Source: Watersipora subatra
Lineage: Eukaryota > Bryozoa > Gymnolaemata > Cheilostomatida > Watersiporidae
DNA: 64,000 nucleotides
Reading direction: 5' to 3'
Assembly: GCF_963576615.1 (NCBI RefSeq)
Contig: NC_088711.1
Location: forward strand, 58,694,248-58,758,247
A program made the translations under genes and the position numbers. The notes under the pieces are model-generated. The model was given only the letters and a program-made list of their open reading frames with translations, made no database searches and was not told the DNA's origin. Of this stretch, positions 47,741-61,621 are shown one piece after another (position 1 is the stretch's first letter; every line of letters starts with the position of its first letter).

Positions 47741-48635
47741 ATCATTTTTTTCTCAGGTAGGGCCAAATATTCGAAGGTTTCGGAAGGTAGCCAAGATCTT
47801 TGTGTGTTTTTTTACCGATTCTGCTTTGTAGATATGAGCTGGACATTGTGTTGCGCATTTATTTGTGAGAGAATGTTCATAAATTTTTGAAAATGGCTGA
47901 TCTTTGGTCTTAGTTCTGTGGGACTCATTTTTTGTCAATATTATGTTGATGTGTGCCATTTACGGTAAATCTGGAAGAGCAGAGGTCTTTGTGTGTAGAT
48001 GAGAGTGAGGGGAAGAGACTGGGGTAGTTCATATGTGCCTAAACACATGTGTATATATAGCTTATGTAAGTACCTTATGTATGTACCTTACATATGTGTA
48101 AGATGTGGCTCTGTGTGGTTACCCAGTGAAAGCTGTGGCTCTAAGTATCTGATAGCTGGCCACCTCTGGCCTAGAGTTACCACAGTTATCATGTTCTCAT
48201 CTGCTACGTAAATACACACCAGTAGTATTAGGTGATGTCACTGTGTTTGATAAAACAGCTATAACATAATATTTATTTTGTTTATTTATAATGCTTACTA
48301 AATTAACACAAATAACGTAATCTTTTTAGAGACATAGATGCAATGTTTACATTTATTAGCAAACTACCAGTACGCCGTAAATGTCACAAGCTATCCTTGA
48401 TGATTATATACTTGGTCTCTAAATCATATGTTATTTACCATTGTCTTATTTACCATTTGCCAGTGCAACTGTATGAACCTGTGGGAGTCTGATGAACACC
48501 CTCTATATGTTTATTGATCTATATGATTACGTACGTGTAACTCTGTTATTCTATGTGTATTATTTATAGTTATTACAAATAGACTCAAGCTATGACTGTG
48601 TGTAAGTATTTGATTTTATCATAGAGACTTTAGCT

Positions 48636-50862
48636 GTGTGCAGCTATATGAACTTATGTAACTATGAAATGTTTTTAGCTATATTAACCTATGTTACTAA
48701 ATTATGTTTATAGCTATATGAACTTATGTTACTATATTATGTTTATAGCTATATGAACTTATGTTACTATATGATGCTTATAGCTATATGAACTTATGTT
48801 GCTATATGATGTTTATAGCTGTATGAACTTATGTTACTAAATGATGTTTATAGCTATATGAACTTATGTTACTATATGATGTTTATAGCTATATGCACTT
48901 ATGTAACTATATGATGTTTATAGCTATATGAACTTATGTTACTAAATGATGTTTATAGCTATATGAACTTATGTTACTATATGATGCTTATAGCTATATG
49001 AACCTATGTTGCTATATGATGTTTATAGCTGTATGAACTTATGTTACTAAATGATGTTTATAGCTGTATGAACTTATGTTACTAAATGATGTTTATAGCT
49101 ATATGAACTTATGTTGCTATATGATGTTTATAGCTGTATGAACTTATGTTACTATATGATGTTTATAGCTATATGAACTTATGTTACTATATGATGTTTA
49201 TAGCTATATGAACTTATGTTACTATATGATGTTTATAGCTATATGAACTTATGTTACTGTATGATGTTTATAGCTATATGAACTTATGTTACTATATGAT
49301 GTTTATAGCTATATGCACTTATGTAACTATATGATGTTTATAGCTGTATGAACTTATGTTACTATATGATGTTTATAGCTATATGCACTTATGTAACTAT
49401 ATGATGTTTATAGCTATATGAACTTATGTTACTATATGATGTTTATAGCTATATGAACTTATGTTACTATATGATGTTTATAGCTATATGAACTTATGTT
49501 ACTATATGATGCTTATAGCTATATGCACTTATGTAACTATATGATGTTTATAGCTATATGAACTTATGTAACTATATGATGTTTACAGCTGTATGAACTT
49601 ATGTTACTATATGATGTTTATAGCTATATGCACTTATGTAACTATATGATGTTTATAGCTATATGAACTTATGTTACTATATGATGTTTATAGCTATATG
49701 AACTTATGTTACTATATGATGTTTATAGCTATATGAACTTATGTTACTATATGATGCTTATAGCTATATGCACTTATGTAACTATATGATGTTTATAGCT
49801 ATATGAACTTATGTTGCTATATGATGTTTATAGCTGTATGAACTTATGTTACTAAATGATGTTTATAGCTATATGAACTTATGTTACTATATGATGTTTA
49901 TAGCTGTATGAACTTATGTTGCTATATGATGTTTATAGCTATATGAACTTATGTTACTATATGATGTTTATAGCTATATGAACTTATGTTACTATATGAT
50001 GTTTATAGCTATATGAACTTATGTTACTAAATGATGTTTATAGCTATATGAACTTATGTTACTATATGATGTTTATAGCTATATGAACTTATGTTACTGT
50101 ATGATGTTTACAGCTATATGAACTTATGTTACTATATGATGTTTATAGCTATATGAACTTATGTAACTGTATGATGTTTACAGCTATATGAACTTATGTT
50201 ACTAAATGATGTTTATAGCTATATGAACTTATGTTACTGTATGATGTTTATAGCTATATGAACTTATGTTACTATATGATGTTTATAGCTATATGAACTT
50301 ATGTTACTATATGATGTTTATAGCTATATGAACCTATGTTACTAGATGATGTTTATAGCTATATGAACTTATGTTACTAAATGATGTTTATAGCTATATG
50401 AACCTATGTTACTATATGATGTTTATAGCTATATGAACTTATGTTACTATATGATGTTTATAGCTATATGAACTTATGTTACTATATGATGTTTATAGCT
50501 ATATGAACTTATGTTACTATATGATGTTTATAGCTATATGAACTTATGTTACTGTATGATGTTTATAGCTATATGAACCTATGTTACTAGATGATGTTTA
50601 TAGCTATATGAACTTATGTTACTAAATGATGTTTATAGCTATATGAACTTATGTTACTATATGATGTTTATAGCTATATGAACTTATGTTACTATATGAT
50701 GTTTATAGCTATATGAACTTATGTTACTATATGATGTTTATAGCTATATGAACTTATGTTACTATATGATGTTTATAGCTGTATGAACCTATGTTACTAA
50801 ATGATGTTTATAGCTATATGAACTTATGTTACTGTATGATGTTTAGAGCTATATATATCTAT
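48636..50862 (+). repeat. 35-bp minisatellite, about 63 copies
   Basis: A 2.2-kb array whose unit contains gtttatagctatatgaactt followed by atgttactatatgat. Variants (gcacttatgtaac, gctgtatg, gcttatag, actaaatg) recur at intervals, hinting at higher-order repeats. The period is not a multiple of three and frames are closed, so it is noncoding. Confidence 0.97.
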
Positions 50863-51901
50863 GCGGAACCAGCACGGACTTATATAAACAGGTTTGAGCC
50901 ATCAAAGATGGACAAAAAACGTAATTTCATGCTGTTTAAATACTGTTGGTGTAAATTGTGGAATACTAACAGCCTCTACATGTCTTACTTTGTAAGCAAC
51001 TAGTTGATAGGCTATTTCTGCTCTTCTAGACAGTAAAGTAACATTTCAGCTCAGAGCTTAAATATTTCAACATCAATCTACAAAAGCCTATTTTCCACTG
51101 ATTTAAAGTGCAATGCGTTTTTTATTGCGAACATTATTACATCGAAAGTAGCCATTTTATGCTTTTAAGTAATAAATTTTCAAACCTTCTGCCAAGACAA
51201 CACTAAAAGCGGTGAAAGTTAAACCTCGTTGTCGCTGCCGAGTGAATCTATATCACATGACGTTACTAATTGTAGCAAGTAAAATATACAATTATGGTAG
51301 CCTTTTTTCTGCAAGTTTTTACTTGGAAATGTGGAAATTACAATCTAAATAGCTGTTGTCATCAAAGCAAGTCTAATGATTGGTCATTTAGAAGAAAGAG
51401 TGACCACTGTGCAAATATATCACCTTTTTATGCAAGTCAAAATCAGCTTGAACCCTTAGTCTTGTTCTTATTTTTTAGGTTAAGCTACGCATGGTTTCAC
51501 GAGTTTCTACATTGATGACAACCGCATGGCCAGTCTAGGTCCAAAGGCTCTCTTACTCAACATCTTCAAAATCTACTTTCTGCTGTCCCTACTTTAGAGA
51601 ACTGCCAAGTGCTACCTCCATTCATTTATTTTAATATATTTACTTGCCAAGTTAAGTAAAAACCTTCTATATGTTTTTCTCTTTAGCTAATTAAACATTC
51701 CTGATAATCTTTCCGTAAGAACTACTGGAATACTTATCAAGTGGTTCATTATATGGCCTTTACAGACATACATGTATGTCATTCTGCTAGTGCGAAATCC
51801 CTGCAGCATATTCCATGACTATTTGGAATTGTTGTTATACCGAGCCTCATTACTTAGGTTCGATGACCCGTAGCTTGCGTCCCGCAATATTAGTTATGTA
51901 G
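50863..51901. other. Sequence right of the 35-bp array
   Basis: About 1 kb without a supported gene, RNA or clear repeat. Confidence 0.4.
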
Positions 51902-52233
51902 GCGGAGATTACCGTTTGACCTATGCTGCTATTGGGTCGATGAATATTTTGAAAGCTCAATTCCACCAATCAACAAATCTAGAAGGTGAGTCATATTTTA
52001 AAGCGTTGGTGATTTCTTATGTATGGCATGTCAACGGCTCCATTGTAGTCGATTGATTAACTGCTTTCTATCGACACACTCGCTATAAGTTACTTGTATT
52101 TGACTAATTGAGTAGGCGTTTGGGTCGACCAAATCACCAGTGGGGAATCGAAAGGAATTCCAACCTAGTCAGAAAACAGAGAAGGACGTAACATACGATG
52201 TCAGTCATCTATAACAGCTGAGGAGAGGAAGAA
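51902..52233 (+). CDS. Candidate pair of exons of an unknown gene
   Basis: 51902-51985 (acceptor gtag, donor GTGAGT) encodes GDYRLTYAAIGSMNILKAQF and a few more residues, and ends in phase 1. 52173-52233 (acceptor tcag, donor GTAAGT) continues that phase with a charged stretch ending AEERK. The protein-like composition and matching phases are the only evidence; no family is recognised and no further exons were found. It may be a chance pairing or a gene fragment. Confidence 0.22.
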
Positions 52234-54548
52234 GTAAGTAAAAGGCAAGCAGAAATAATTGCTAGCATTTGCTTCTGTGATTAAAAGTAGGCTGTTTTTA
52301 GCTATGATTTCCTTCTTTGCCTTCTTTAGAATCAGGCTGATAAACTTTTAATCAGTTCTTTTCTTATCACCCAAATTACACATTCAAGAACCTAATGAAG
52401 GATGTGAAAGGTGTGATATTTCTCAAACTTTACCAAAAGCACTACTAGACGTACCACTGTGACAGAGTATACATAGTATTTGCCAAATTGCTGTTGTCAT
52501 GAACTTCTGCTGCTAGCCAAAATTGATCTTTCACTCTAAATTTGTAGTGATAACAATATTTTTCCTTTTAGTTTAGCATCAAGGAAGTGACATCACTGTT
52601 GGGTATATGAGGAGCCTGAGTTGTACAATAAAGTTCTATCTATTTTCTGTAATGCATACCTTCTAGGGTGTAAAAGCAACAGCAAACTCCTTGCATACTT
52701 AAAAACAGTGAATTGTTACAGCTGCAAGTAATCGTCTCATAACATAGAGGCTCGTTAATTGCTTGCGCCGCCGTAAGGAAAATTTATCAGCCAGATGAGA
52801 TAGCCTGAGAAACTGATTGAAACTTGTTGCTACTAATAGGTGAGAATTAGTAGAAGAACCCTAACGAGACAGGTCTTAGCGAAGGCGTATGAAAACAAAG
52901 TAACAAAATAATATTTTGTTAAGCAAGAGTCGCAAAACAAAATATTGCACGTTCACTTTTTTGGAAATATATCATTTAGAATTGTCCTCTCTCGCTCACA
53001 TGTGGTATTTTAAAATGAGCCTGATCTAGGATAATTCATACATTTGAAGAACTTCTAGTAAACTATCCCATTTCTATGTTTCAAAAACTCTTTGTCTAAC
53101 TCATTGGATGCATGAAAACAAATCTGTCAAAACTTAACCATTGCGAGGTTAGCTTTTTATAACATTTGCTCGTCCAAGGATGGACCTCATAAATGATCCT
53201 TCGATAAATACTTATTATATTTCAAGTGCTATCAGCATTATCCGGTTGGTGTTCATGACTGCGTGGTAAAATTTGTACTTCCGCCATTCATCCCTGTTTT
53301 TATAATGAGAAATCAAATTCATGTAAGTTTAAATGAAGCCTAAACTACAAAGAAATCATCTCTACTAAACATAAGTAACCAGCAAATAATTGGTAAATGT
53401 TTGCTAATCTATAATATTTACTCATCTATAATATTTGCTTATTTATAATATTTGCTAATCTATAATATTTGCTAATTTATAATAATAAGCAATCATATAA
53501 ACCATAAGTTTGTGTACCCACCTTATCCTCAGCATTACAACCAGCTACAGTGTATGAAATTGGATTCCCTGAAGGTTTGGAATACCAGCTTCACTTATTT
53601 CTTTCAAGGAATAACGACTCCCACGAATGATATATTCAGAGCATAGAAATGTAGTGATTCTTTGAGTTTATGGTTTACAGTGTCAATGTGGTGGGTGTTA
53701 AAGACCGCTGTGACATAGTTGATTAGGTTAATCATACTGTATATCAAGATATTCCTGTTTATGAAGACAATTTGTCACAAGTGCTAGTCTCAGTTGCAAA
53801 TTATATTGTTCAATCGATTTCCTTTAGAATCAATTTTGGTAAAAGCAATGAACTTATCACCCTCGTCAGTTTGTCCAGAATATTTTTTACCCAACCAATA
53901 ACATCTCATTCTGCACGGTGATGAACTTCGAAATAATAACCGCGTACAGTGTGTCAAAGTTGGTAGCAACAATAGATGACGCAGGCTCATGCATCTGCAT
54001 ATTGTCGGCCAGGTTATTGCTTTGCAAAGTTACTGTAACTTTTTGCCATAATTGTGACTATCTTTTACAGCGTGTCTTTTGTCCATGAGCAATATTTTCT
54101 CAGCAGGATCTACCTTTCATATTGAGTTGGTCTATTTGGGTTAATACAAGTTTTGCCGATCTTTGCTGGTGCAATGTCAGTCCATGGCTGTATTTTCATC
54201 AATCGTCTTTTCTATCGACCTTCTGTTGATCAGATTTGTGTATAGTTTATCTCCTCTCTAAACATTCAAAGTGTGAATCCAACAGCCCAGAGCGTGACTC
54301 GAAGGTCGTATAAAAATTGCACTCACTGCTCAAGGGTAACCCGACTCGTTTGTCCGTTAACAGAATCGTATAAGTGTCTTTACTTTCTAACAGTTTCCTT
54401 TGTTTCTTTAAAGCTCCTGTCAGCTGTTTACATTATGAGAGACATAATCGCAAGGGCAATAAATTCTTGTTTATTTTAGCTGTCCTGGACAAGAGATAGT
54501 AAATTTTCTCTCGAAAGCCGTTGATATTTGAATTAGAAAAAGTTAACA
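52234..54548. other. Sequence without a supported gene
   Basis: Contains a small tandem repeat at 53398-53485 (about five copies of atttgctaatctataat). An exon-like frame near 53536 (YEIGFPEGLEYQLHLF) runs to a stop with no donor and is not called. Confidence 0.4.
53398..53485 (+). repeat. 17-bp tandem repeat
   Basis: About five copies of atttgctaatctataat with minor variants. Confidence 0.85.
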
Positions 54549-54617
54549 ATGGATAACGCGTTGGAAGAGACGGATGGCCCCTTTCATGCAGGTGGAATAA
54601 TGACCCACGGCCAATGG
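54549..54617 (+). CDS. Candidate first coding exon of an unknown gene
   Basis: An ATG in good initiation context (aacaATGG) opens a 23-codon exon that ends phase 0 at a strong donor, TGG|GTAAGT (54618). The peptide begins MDNALEETDGPFHAGG. No downstream exon could be joined with confidence in the remaining 9 kb, so either the gene continues beyond the window with long introns or this is a chance frame. Confidence 0.33.
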
Positions 54618-57600
54618 GTAAGTAAATCCCTTGTTTCACATCTCATAATCTGAGAGCTCCGGCTAGATAACCCTTGACATTAGCAGATGAATTTAATTAG
54701 CATCTTTAGATCTCTCTAAATCAAATATCTGCTTGTTTGATGTTCCCTCACCTCATAAGGTTTGATCAATGCTCGCTATGCATTGTTAGCATGCTCTTGC
54801 ACAAAGTAGGTGAAACCTGCATGTACAAAAGAGAAGAGAGAAATTAAGTAGTACTCGCTGGGGCATGGATTCTGGAATGTTCCCATCCCAATCGCCTACT
54901 GCACGCAACTTTAAGAGAAATATGGTATTTTTTTGCGTTTTCTGAGTGCATGATAACCAAATCATGTAATCTCCATCGACAGCGGGTAAGCGCATCCCTG
55001 ACAATGCATCAGCAAAAGCCATGATCTGGCATCTTTAAGAATATTATAATGTTCTCAAGCTGAGATAACGAAACCTTTGCCTTACAACGAATGTGTTTAG
55101 TATAAGCAAAAAACATATTTTATTGTATTCATTTGTGGTCATTGATGTAATTATCGTGTTGATTACATATCTTTGAAAGCCACATGCATGTTGATAGTTT
55201 AACGCATACCCATTCTCTAATAGGAATTTAAAAACGCCTATATACTAGATATGTTAGTTGCTTCCTGTGGGCCTCGTAGTATTAGTGCTTGGAAGATGAG
55301 CACGCCTTTCAGGGATAGCATATGCACTGTTTCTATGGGTCACCCCAAGATGGAAATAGCATAAATCTGCAAGTCTAAAGATTTTTGTTACTCCTAAATT
55401 TTTATCGATTGTTTCACGCTTGCAAAAGATGGAAACGGCTTTTGCCAATGATACGCAAAAAGATGCCGCATCAGCTATTCCATTTTAAACATTTTCTACA
55501 CTTTAGTCATTCCAATTTTGAACTCGTTATGCTCAGTGAGACAGGAGTGCACCGCTATGACCTCAGGCATAGAATTCCTTTTTTTTAACAAAGCGCAACA
55601 TCTGCAACATGTGAATGTCTATTGAAACACTTATCACATGGTGTCTCCACGCGCACGCAATTCTAAACCTGCATCGTCCGCACAATGGAAACAGGGATAC
55701 TAAAACTTGTGGATGGAGATCATATGTGCTAGTGAATGCTAGAGCAGCTAGAATAATAAAACAATGTTTACTTTGGGAGTAACGTGACTTTCCATTATTG
55801 CTGAGTCGATAACCCAGCGTACTGCGCAGTTTAAGGTTTAATAACAGCAAACAGCTGTTATGCTGGCTGACCTTACAGCGCAGGCAATGAGATGCATGGG
55901 TTGAAATGTTTGGATGTGAATAGCTATATCAATAATCAAAGGAACTGATCAATAATCAGCACCCTGTCTCATAGTTCACTGGCCACCAATCCATTACTGG
56001 TCATCTATGTGTGTATATTGAATGCTTTGTGTAATATATTAAGCTTCATTGCATGTCCTTAGACAACCTCGAGTCACAATCTTGACTTGTCTCCCTTGTC
56101 TTGCTGAATTATTATTTTGTCTCTAGTTTTGTCATTCTAGAATGTACCAGCTTTCTTTGAATTCTGGCAAATACTGTCAATTGGTATATTTTATATACTA
56201 TTGTATAATGTTGCTCAGCGTTGACAGATTATATGATCTGTAATCGAGATCATGTCACTCATCTACATCCTGTATAGATCTCTTCTACGGCGTTCTATCG
56301 TGTTCTATAGTGATCTATAATCCTACAAGATGTTCTATGGTGTTCCATGGTATTCTATGATATCCGTGAATAGAACACCGCAGAACAGATCTGCATAGAT
56401 ATGTTTTGCGGTGTTTTCTTGTGTTCCAAGGTGTTCCATCATGTTCTATGGTGTACCATGGCATTCTACATCCTACATATATATATTCTATGGATTTCAT
56501 GAATGTGTACACTCATCCTGATGTTTATGAGATATTTACTAGGTTGCAACGTGATAGCCCTGGGCTTTTATTTGATGTAGGCTCCTGTCATAGACAGCTC
56601 AATGTTAGGCCAGCTGCCAGTGCCTTCTCCAAGCTATAGTAATTATAGCTCTAGATATCGATCTCTGTGCGTTTTTATTTATCTACATTCATGCCCTAGT
56701 CAGCAGATAGACCGCTGCCTTTTCCATTAGAAGACATCTGTTGTAGTAGCTATCGGTCAAACAACATTCCTTTTTACTACTGTCCATGCTGCCACTCAAA
56801 TGCTTTACGTACTTTTAGTCTCTTACATGAACTAATTACACAATGATGACAGTGCTGACAGGTTCCATGGAAAGTTGGCATTTCCAAGCAGGTTAAAAGC
56901 TCATTATATAGCCAGCAATGCTACTGCTTATGCAAATATCTCTATTAGGCATTGTGTTGGCCTTTCCTCCAAAAGGTCAGAATGAACTCCTCACCCATCC
57001 CCTTTTCAATGACCTGGTTTATTCTATCAACCAGTGCTATAGAAATACAGCATAAATCATGTGTATACTTTAATGACTTCCAACAGCAGACTCTACCATG
57101 TTCTATTGTGGCCGTGAGAATTAACCACCTAATCTTTTGCTTTATTTTAGTTTTTGGTGATTTTTTAATTCGTACCGGTATAACAAAACTATTTTAATAT
57201 TTGCTACCAGTTCTCATGTTATTATGTTTTTATTTTCAAAAGATTAACTTGAATAAATCTGGTAACTTCTTCCAAGCCGAATGTTTTTTTTTTAAAAAGG
57301 GACCGTGTATAGCATATGAAGGTTGTTTTCAGCTATATAAAAATTAGTTTATCATAGCTATAATTATAGCAAGCAACTGATCATAACTGTACAACAATTG
57401 ATCTACCATAGCTCCATAACGAGTGACCTACCCTAGCTATATGGTGGGTAGTTTATATAGATATATAGTAGGTGACCTATAATAGCTATACAGCAGGTAG
57501 CTGCATGGATTATACTTGTATAGCAAGCAGGCCACAGTTTTAGCTATATAGCAGGCCCGTGACTTTTTTATAACTCACAACTAATATTTCCTCAACTAGA

Positions 57601-60286
57601 TTTAGGAAATCTCTTTACTTAATTCACGTTCCAGTTTTCCTGAATATCACGCTTATCTCAACCCACTATCTCTCAAATTACTCATCTTGTTATACTGTTG
57701 CCAACGGCAACCCTGGTACAATGCACCATTTGATTTGCTGCGGAAGACACTTGTGGAGTAAACACGGTGATTTCACTAGATTTGCATAATGTTAGTGTGA
57801 TGTATGAGCGGAAATGAAACTCTTCGGTATTGCCAAACCAACTTCATGGAAAGCATTTGATTCAGTAGATAAGTCATGATTACATCTTATTGATGTGGTT
57901 AAAAGGAATGCTGACAGTTGATGACTTAGGAGTGGTTTGAGTGTCACTCGCTTCCTTTCGGCTGCATACTCGCTGCTCCAAGCACCGCTGATCTGCAATT
58001 ATCCCAGGGTGACACCGAGCATCTGATACAAATAATGAGGCATCATATCATTACAGATAATTATGGCTTTGGACGGCCTGTCGCTTACTAGAGGACATCA
58101 GTATCTTGATGAGTTTCACAGAAGTTGACATTATTAAAATGACAGTGAAGGTTGAGAGAACAATTGGCAATTGCTTTTATACATTATTTTGCAAAAGATG
58201 TTCTATATAGTGTTGTATCTGTTAAAGTGCAATGATGGTCTAGATTTAATGAGTATAGCATCTGATCACATGTCAACCAAAGATTTAAATGAAAAAAAAA
58301 CTGGCAGAGTTTGTCAGTGTCTGCTGGTACCCTCATGGCATGCCTTGCCACATCTAGGTGAAGGCCTTCTGCAGGCTATTAACAAGCCGGGTAAAGACTC
58401 TCACGGTCTGCCAACAGACCCTGCATCCATAATTTAACTAAATTCATTCACAGATCACTCAAGTTGATTATCCTTTGTTACAGAATGTCTGATGCACTGA
58501 CAAAAACATGCAGTTTATTCCAGCTTTTAACAAAAACCTAACTATAACTTACCTGCTTTCCTACTTTGACCGCCCCAGCCTGCTGGGAGTTGTGCACTCT
58601 GGTATGCACCCATGATAATCACACAATTGTTGAATTTATAATTTATTTCTTTTTGGCAATTTGTTGCATCATCATAGCTTGTTTTCCCCTCGTTGTTATG
58701 TCACACACTGAAAGTTTTGCAATATAAAACTTCATCCATTATTGCATCAGAGTTTTCGATTTAATTCCAGCTTTCACTTTTGTCACCTACTGTCTTTTCA
58801 AGGAGCGGCTCCTTACGCGATGAGTCATTATTTTCTTCTAGTAGAACTGTCATAGGATTGTCTGGCATGTTAGGCCAAGTGTTTCTTCGTGTAGAGACAC
58901 GAAGCTTGATTGTTTAATAACCTGTGGTGGGACCAAGCAATATCATTCCATTGTGCCGAGGCCTTCTTGTCTGAGCTTGTCTATAATTTATACTTACCTC
59001 ATTTCCTCTCTCACCTTCACACGGGCTCTCACTTCACACGCCTCTTCTAGTAAGTGGATTTTCACTTCACATTGTACAGGGATCAGAGGATTGCTGCATG
59101 GTAATTTTCACCCCTGGATGCATTTTGGTGAGTTGATCTGATAGCTAGAGAAGCATTGAATAAGTTTTTTTTATACTGTATGTGCAATGTAGAGATAACC
59201 TAGAAGTACACTGTTCAAAGACTGGTGGTGCTATCTTGCATGAACCAATGGATTTATCATCATTTATATTATTTTGTTGCAGACTAATAGTTGAACGCAA
59301 AACCTACAAGATGTACCAATTCTCAGTCAAATGTTTTGCATCATTCAGCTTTTCCCAAGTTTTGTTATAAGTACTTGTCTTCTCTATGCTTCTCTGTTGA
59401 ACTTCGGCGATGTCATTTCCTTGCTCGTTCGATTTGGGGAATTATAATTTTACACACTGATCACGTTCATAAACCCATATCCCAGTATGAAATGTCATGA
59501 AAGCTCGCAAAAATTTAAATGCAACTTTGTTTGAGCATACCTATAAACACAGTTCGAAGATGTCTATTAGCTCTCTGCTGTTGCTTTCGTGCTTCTATCA
59601 TAAGTATTGTTCTCTAGCAATAAAATGTCGATTAAAATGATTGAAATTGGCAGAGCTTTGTGTATTTTGTTACAGAAAGCCACAATATCCACCTCTAATT
59701 ATGCCTGATTACATTGTTTGTTGTTGCGGCAGCCTGCTGCTTCGGCTAGAGTTATCTCTTGCGGTCCTTCTTCTGACTTGACTTGCAATTTCATCCAGTT
59801 AATTCAATTGTTATAATCGTATTTGACATTAATAGCCTTGAGGTCGAGGGTCGTTTGATACGCTTCAGTAGCCTGCAGACAGATAAGCTAGTTCTGGAGG
59901 ATTATCTCTTTGTTTTGGAGTTGTGCTATGAGGAATTATGGTATTAGTGGCGTATTTTTGAGACACAGGCTAATACTCCAGAGAGGTTTATTTGTGATAG
60001 AAGTTTGGTTTTGTTCATACCGATCGCAAACAATCTGAAAATTAGTTACACTGTATAATGAAGCGAAGAAAAAAAGTACATGTAAATATATTATCAATTA
60101 TCAGCCATGAAAGTAGTGATGCAGGCCCCAATGCGTAATAGCATTGCTAATCAAGGTGCTGGGCCTGAGAGTCAGCAAGCAAGCTCCAGGGTTGACTTCC
60201 AAACTATCCAACAGATACTGTTTTAGTGCCGGTCTAAATTTAGCAATACATCTTATCTCCATAAGATAAACAGGAGGGCTGGCCCA
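54618..60286. other. Long stretch without a supported gene
   Basis: Mostly AT-rich DNA. Degenerate short tandem motifs occur at about 56270-56470 (variants of tgttctatggtgttccatgg) and about 57340-57560 (variants of tagctatatagcaggt). Open frames here are short and isolated. Confidence 0.4.
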
Positions 60287-61142
60287 GGCCTCAGATATCT
60301 GGTATTAGACCTGTCTATGGCCACACATATCTGGTATGGGACCTGCCTATGGCCACATATATCTGGTATGAAACATGTCTATAGCCACATATATCTGGTA
60401 TGAGACCTGCCTATGGCCACATATATCTGGTATAAGACCTGTCTATGGCCACATATATCCGGTATGAGACCTGTCTATGGCCACATATATCTGGTATGAG
60501 ACCTGTCTATGGCCACATATATGTTGTATGAGACCTGTCTATGGCCACATATATCTGGTATGAGACCTGTCTATAGCCACATATAACTGGTATGAGACAT
60601 GTCTATGGCCACATATATCTGGTATGAGACCTGTCTATAGCCACATATATCTGGTATGAGACATGTCTATGGCCACATATATCTGGTATGAGACCTGTCT
60701 ATAGCCACGTATATCTGGTATGAGACCTGTCTCTGGCCACATATATCCAGTATGAGACCTGTCTCTGGCCACATATATCTGGTATGAGACCTGTCTATGG
60801 CCACATATATCTGGTATGAGACCTGTCTATAGCCACATATATCTGGTATGAGACATGTCTATGGCCACCTATATCTAGTATGAGACCTGTCTATAGCCAC
60901 ATATATCTGGTATGAGACCTGTCTCTGGCCACATACATCCAGTATGAGACCTGTCTCTGGCCACATATATCTGGTATGAGACCTGTCTCTGGCCACATAT
61001 ATCTGGTATGAGACCAGGCCACATATATCTGGTATGAGACCTGTCTCTGGCCACATATATCTGGTATGAGACCTGTCTCTGGCCACATATATCTGGTATG
61101 AGACCTGTCTCTGGCCACATATATCTGGTATGAGACCAGGCC
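60287..61142 (+). repeat. 32-bp minisatellite, about 27 copies
   Basis: Tandem copies of a 32-bp unit containing ggccacatatatctggtatg followed by agacctgtctat. Two copies (about 60995-61018 and 61119-61142) are shortened by 8 bp to end gagacca and lie about four units apart, a sign of block duplication. The minus strand is open in all three frames for part of the array because successive units rotate through the frames; this is not a protein gene. Confidence 0.96.
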
Positions 61143-61621
61143 ACAAGTTGAGAGGAGATAAAGAGAGTTTAGACTGCTGAGTAAAGTAGTATGGTGCAGG
61201 TTGAGATTCAATGTGAAAGGAATACACTGTATAAGCTATGATACACAGACACTGTTGGTAAATCTGTTAAAAGGAGTTGTACGAAAGTTGGTGATAGATG
61301 GTTGTTTAGATTGTTTTTATTAATTTTTAATTAGACTTTCTTGAGACGTGGAAACGGAGTTGTTCCTATTGTTGCGGCTCTGTGTATTCCATGTATTCAC
61401 AACTAACATAATCATTGCCTGTCCTTGTTTTAAATTGTTGCTATTTCTATGTAATCAAAAAAGACTATTGAAAGCCATACGTTTTAAAATAAAGATGGTT
61501 TTTATACCAAACACTTTTTTTAGTTCATGGGCTAAACTATTGTAAAACACATACTCATTAATGACATATTTGCAACGGCAACGATTCGTTTGTTTACGTT
61601 AGTTACATTAACTATATAGTA

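Noticed and set aside
48636-50862. CRISPR-like array
   Set aside because: Units are directly tandem with no unique spacers, and the DNA is eukaryotic.
53531-53635. Exon encoding YEIGFPEGLEYQLHLF
   Set aside because: A tcag acceptor is present, but the frame runs into a stop with no donor and fits no neighbouring phase.
54786-55850. Several minus- and plus-strand frames of 60-95 codons
   Set aside because: No splice support, no recognisable motif, and the frames overlap each other on both strands.
58171-58437. 88-codon frame as a gene
   Set aside because: Hydrophobic AT-rich start, no splice or promoter context, no recognised motif.
60859-61227. Three overlapping minus-strand frames of 89-122 codons
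   Set aside because: All read the 32-bp minisatellite; successive units rotate through the frames.
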